In this document: positions 62,892 to 64,000 of the stretch, one piece after another
Layout of the letters: each line of letters starts with the position of its first letter
Position numbering within the stretch: the stretch's first letter is position 1
Source: Nipponacmea schrenckii
Taxonomy: Eukaryota; Mollusca; Gastropoda; Lottiidae
NCBI GenBank assembly: GCA_030562195.1
Contig: JAUJPP010000005.1
Coordinates: 40,163,106-40,227,105, forward strand
Reading direction: 5' to 3'
Length of the DNA: 64,000 nt
The notes under the pieces: model-generated
What the model saw: only the letters and a program-made list of their open reading frames with translations
The model's database searches: none
What the model was told of the DNA's origin: nothing
Translations under genes and position numbers: made by a program

Positions 62892-64000
62892 TTAAGGAAT
62901 ATTTTCAAATCCAGCACCTGATGCCTCTCCTGGCGAGAAATGGGAATCAACGTTGAAATTATTTATAGCGCCAGTGGCTTCATCAGCATCTGAAAACACT
63001 CCAATTGGTTCATCAATAACTCCTCCTTCTCCCTCCGCAGCATTATCCTCAGTTGCTGCCCCTTCTTCATCGTCCGCTCCCGCTTCACTGAAAAATATAT
63101 TCAATGAAGTTCAATTGAATTAGTCCAAGGTAGAATAATTCGCTGTTGCTTCTGTGGATTTTTTTCGTCCAAAATCTACCAGTTGTCTAAGGAACACTGT
63201 AACAATTTATTCTGACTTTATTTGTTAGCCAATTCAGATTTCAACTTTTCACCTCACCCAAATTGTCCCTGAATAAAAATTAAAATCTCACTCATTAGAA
63301 GTATCCAATGTTACACCACGTCCTTTCGGTTTGGCAGCTTTCCCTTTCCCAGCTCGAACTCGATATTTAACAGCTGGACGTCTGACCTGGCGAGGCATAC
63401 GAGGGTAACCTCTTGGTGCAGGGGGACCTTCGTAATAATCGTAACCTCTAGGGCCATAATAATCTTCATAATACTGAAATAGTTAAATTGAACATGAAAT
63501 AGTTACAAAGAAAGAAACAACTATATTTTACAAGGATAACAACTTAGGTTCACAGTTAAGGATCCTTTCTACAAACTTGTCTTTGACCGAACCTCTTGGC
63601 ATTGATATTTCCCGGATTATTGCTACCCATGTACAGCTGGGTGGACTGGAATAATGAGTAAAGATAACTTATTCAAGGTCATTGGACTTTCACATGCCGA
63701 TCGAGATCAGAACTCACAGCCACCATTAGCTTGAGGTAACCAATCAAATGACATCATGTTAATACCAGTATTTTGCATCCGGTCACATTTTAAATTAGGT
63801 CGCTGTTAAAAAAATATTCTAGTAAAAATTTAAAAACAATGAAATACCTGTTGTCTGAATCCTCTAGGATACATGGGTGGTCTGCCCCTGATTGGCCTAT
63901 TAGGGAGATACCCTCTATAAGAAATGATAGAGTGAATTAACTGGTTATTCCAACTGATTCACAAGACACGTGAATACAACTGATACTATGGATTAGTGTC
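62892..64000 (-). CDS. C-terminal part of an Arg/Gly/Tyr/Pro-rich protein (5' end outside window)
   Basis: Three 3' exons on minus: 63848-63914, 63292-63473 and 62892-63087. They have GT/AG junctions and consistent phase (0 then 2). The encoded tail has 22 residues GYLPNRPIRGRPPMYPRGFRQQ-like (given in two parts: GYLPNRPIRGRPP then MYPRGFRQQ). Next comes YYEDYYGPRGYDYYEG, then the basic segment PRMPRQVRRPAVKYRVRAGK and KGKAAKPKGRG. The final acidic tail (DEAGADDEEGAATEDNAAEG...) ends ENIP. RG/YG-rich followed by an acidic end suggests an RNA-binding protein. A Y-box (cold-shock) protein or an hnRNP Q/R-like protein are candidates, but no folded domain lies within the window to decide. A SINE-B copy lies in the intron between the first two exons. 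Confidence 0.75.
63505..63728 (-). repeat. SINE-B copy 3
   Basis: Shares GAAACAACTATATTTTACAA, AGCTGGGTGGACTGGAATAA and GCCGATCGAGATCAGAACTC with copy 1. It is the cleanest copy. On minus, the pol III B-box-like block precedes the body and the GTTGTTTCTTTCTTTG end. Confidence 0.8.

Overview
This is eukaryotic nuclear DNA, AT-rich and intron-rich, dense in short interspersed repeats and minisatellites. Canonical GT/AG introns, a complete invertebrate-style gene set with metazoan-only families (PIM kinase, OTUD5), and tRNA-derived SINEs with mollusc-like bodies suggest a lophotrochozoan animal, probably a mollusc such as a gastropod. The species assignment is inference; I could not search a database.

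Layout: 1-14.8 kb holds no gene I can name. It contains SINE fragments, a 75-bp tandem array, two weak exon-like segments on the minus strand (4.7-5.8 kb), and clusters of CRE/ATF and YY1-like promoter motifs at 11.2-13.9 kb. At 15.6-18.3 kb is a complete five-exon PIM-family Ser/Thr kinase (minus). 18.5-25.6 kb is mostly featureless, with one orphan exon-like ORF and a 31-bp minisatellite of about 39 units. At 29.8-36.6 kb lies a complete ten-exon OTUD5 deubiquitinase (minus, 550 aa). At 40.0-42.2 kb lies a complete RAB7 small GTPase (minus, 205 aa) whose first exon is probably noncoding and near 44.6 kb. It is head-to-head with a complete six-exon EEF1AKMT2 lysine methyltransferase (plus, 44.8-54.0 kb) across a compact promoter with YY1-like, CRE and ETS motifs. 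The right edge (62.9-64 kb) carries the last exons of an Arg/Gly/Tyr-rich protein (minus).

The genes are unrelated housekeeping or regulatory functions (kinase signalling, K48/K63 deubiquitination, late-endosome trafficking, eEF1A methylation). I see no operon-like logic joining them. The most notable content is structural. (1) OTUD5 intron 6 is almost entirely a 42-bp minisatellite whose unit copies the real 3' splice site plus the first 12 nt of the exon, giving 22 decoy acceptors. (2) OTUD5 intron 5 holds a 99-bp partial duplication of the preceding exon with its donor. (3) EEF1AKMT2 intron 4 contains a SINE inserted three bases from the splice-acceptor TAG, with a clear 13-bp target duplication, and that SINE is itself split by a 4.1-kb element with TAA target duplication and GGCCACACC inverted ends. 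(4) Several strong fold-back elements occur, one with TA target duplication. No wholly new multi-gene system is visible.
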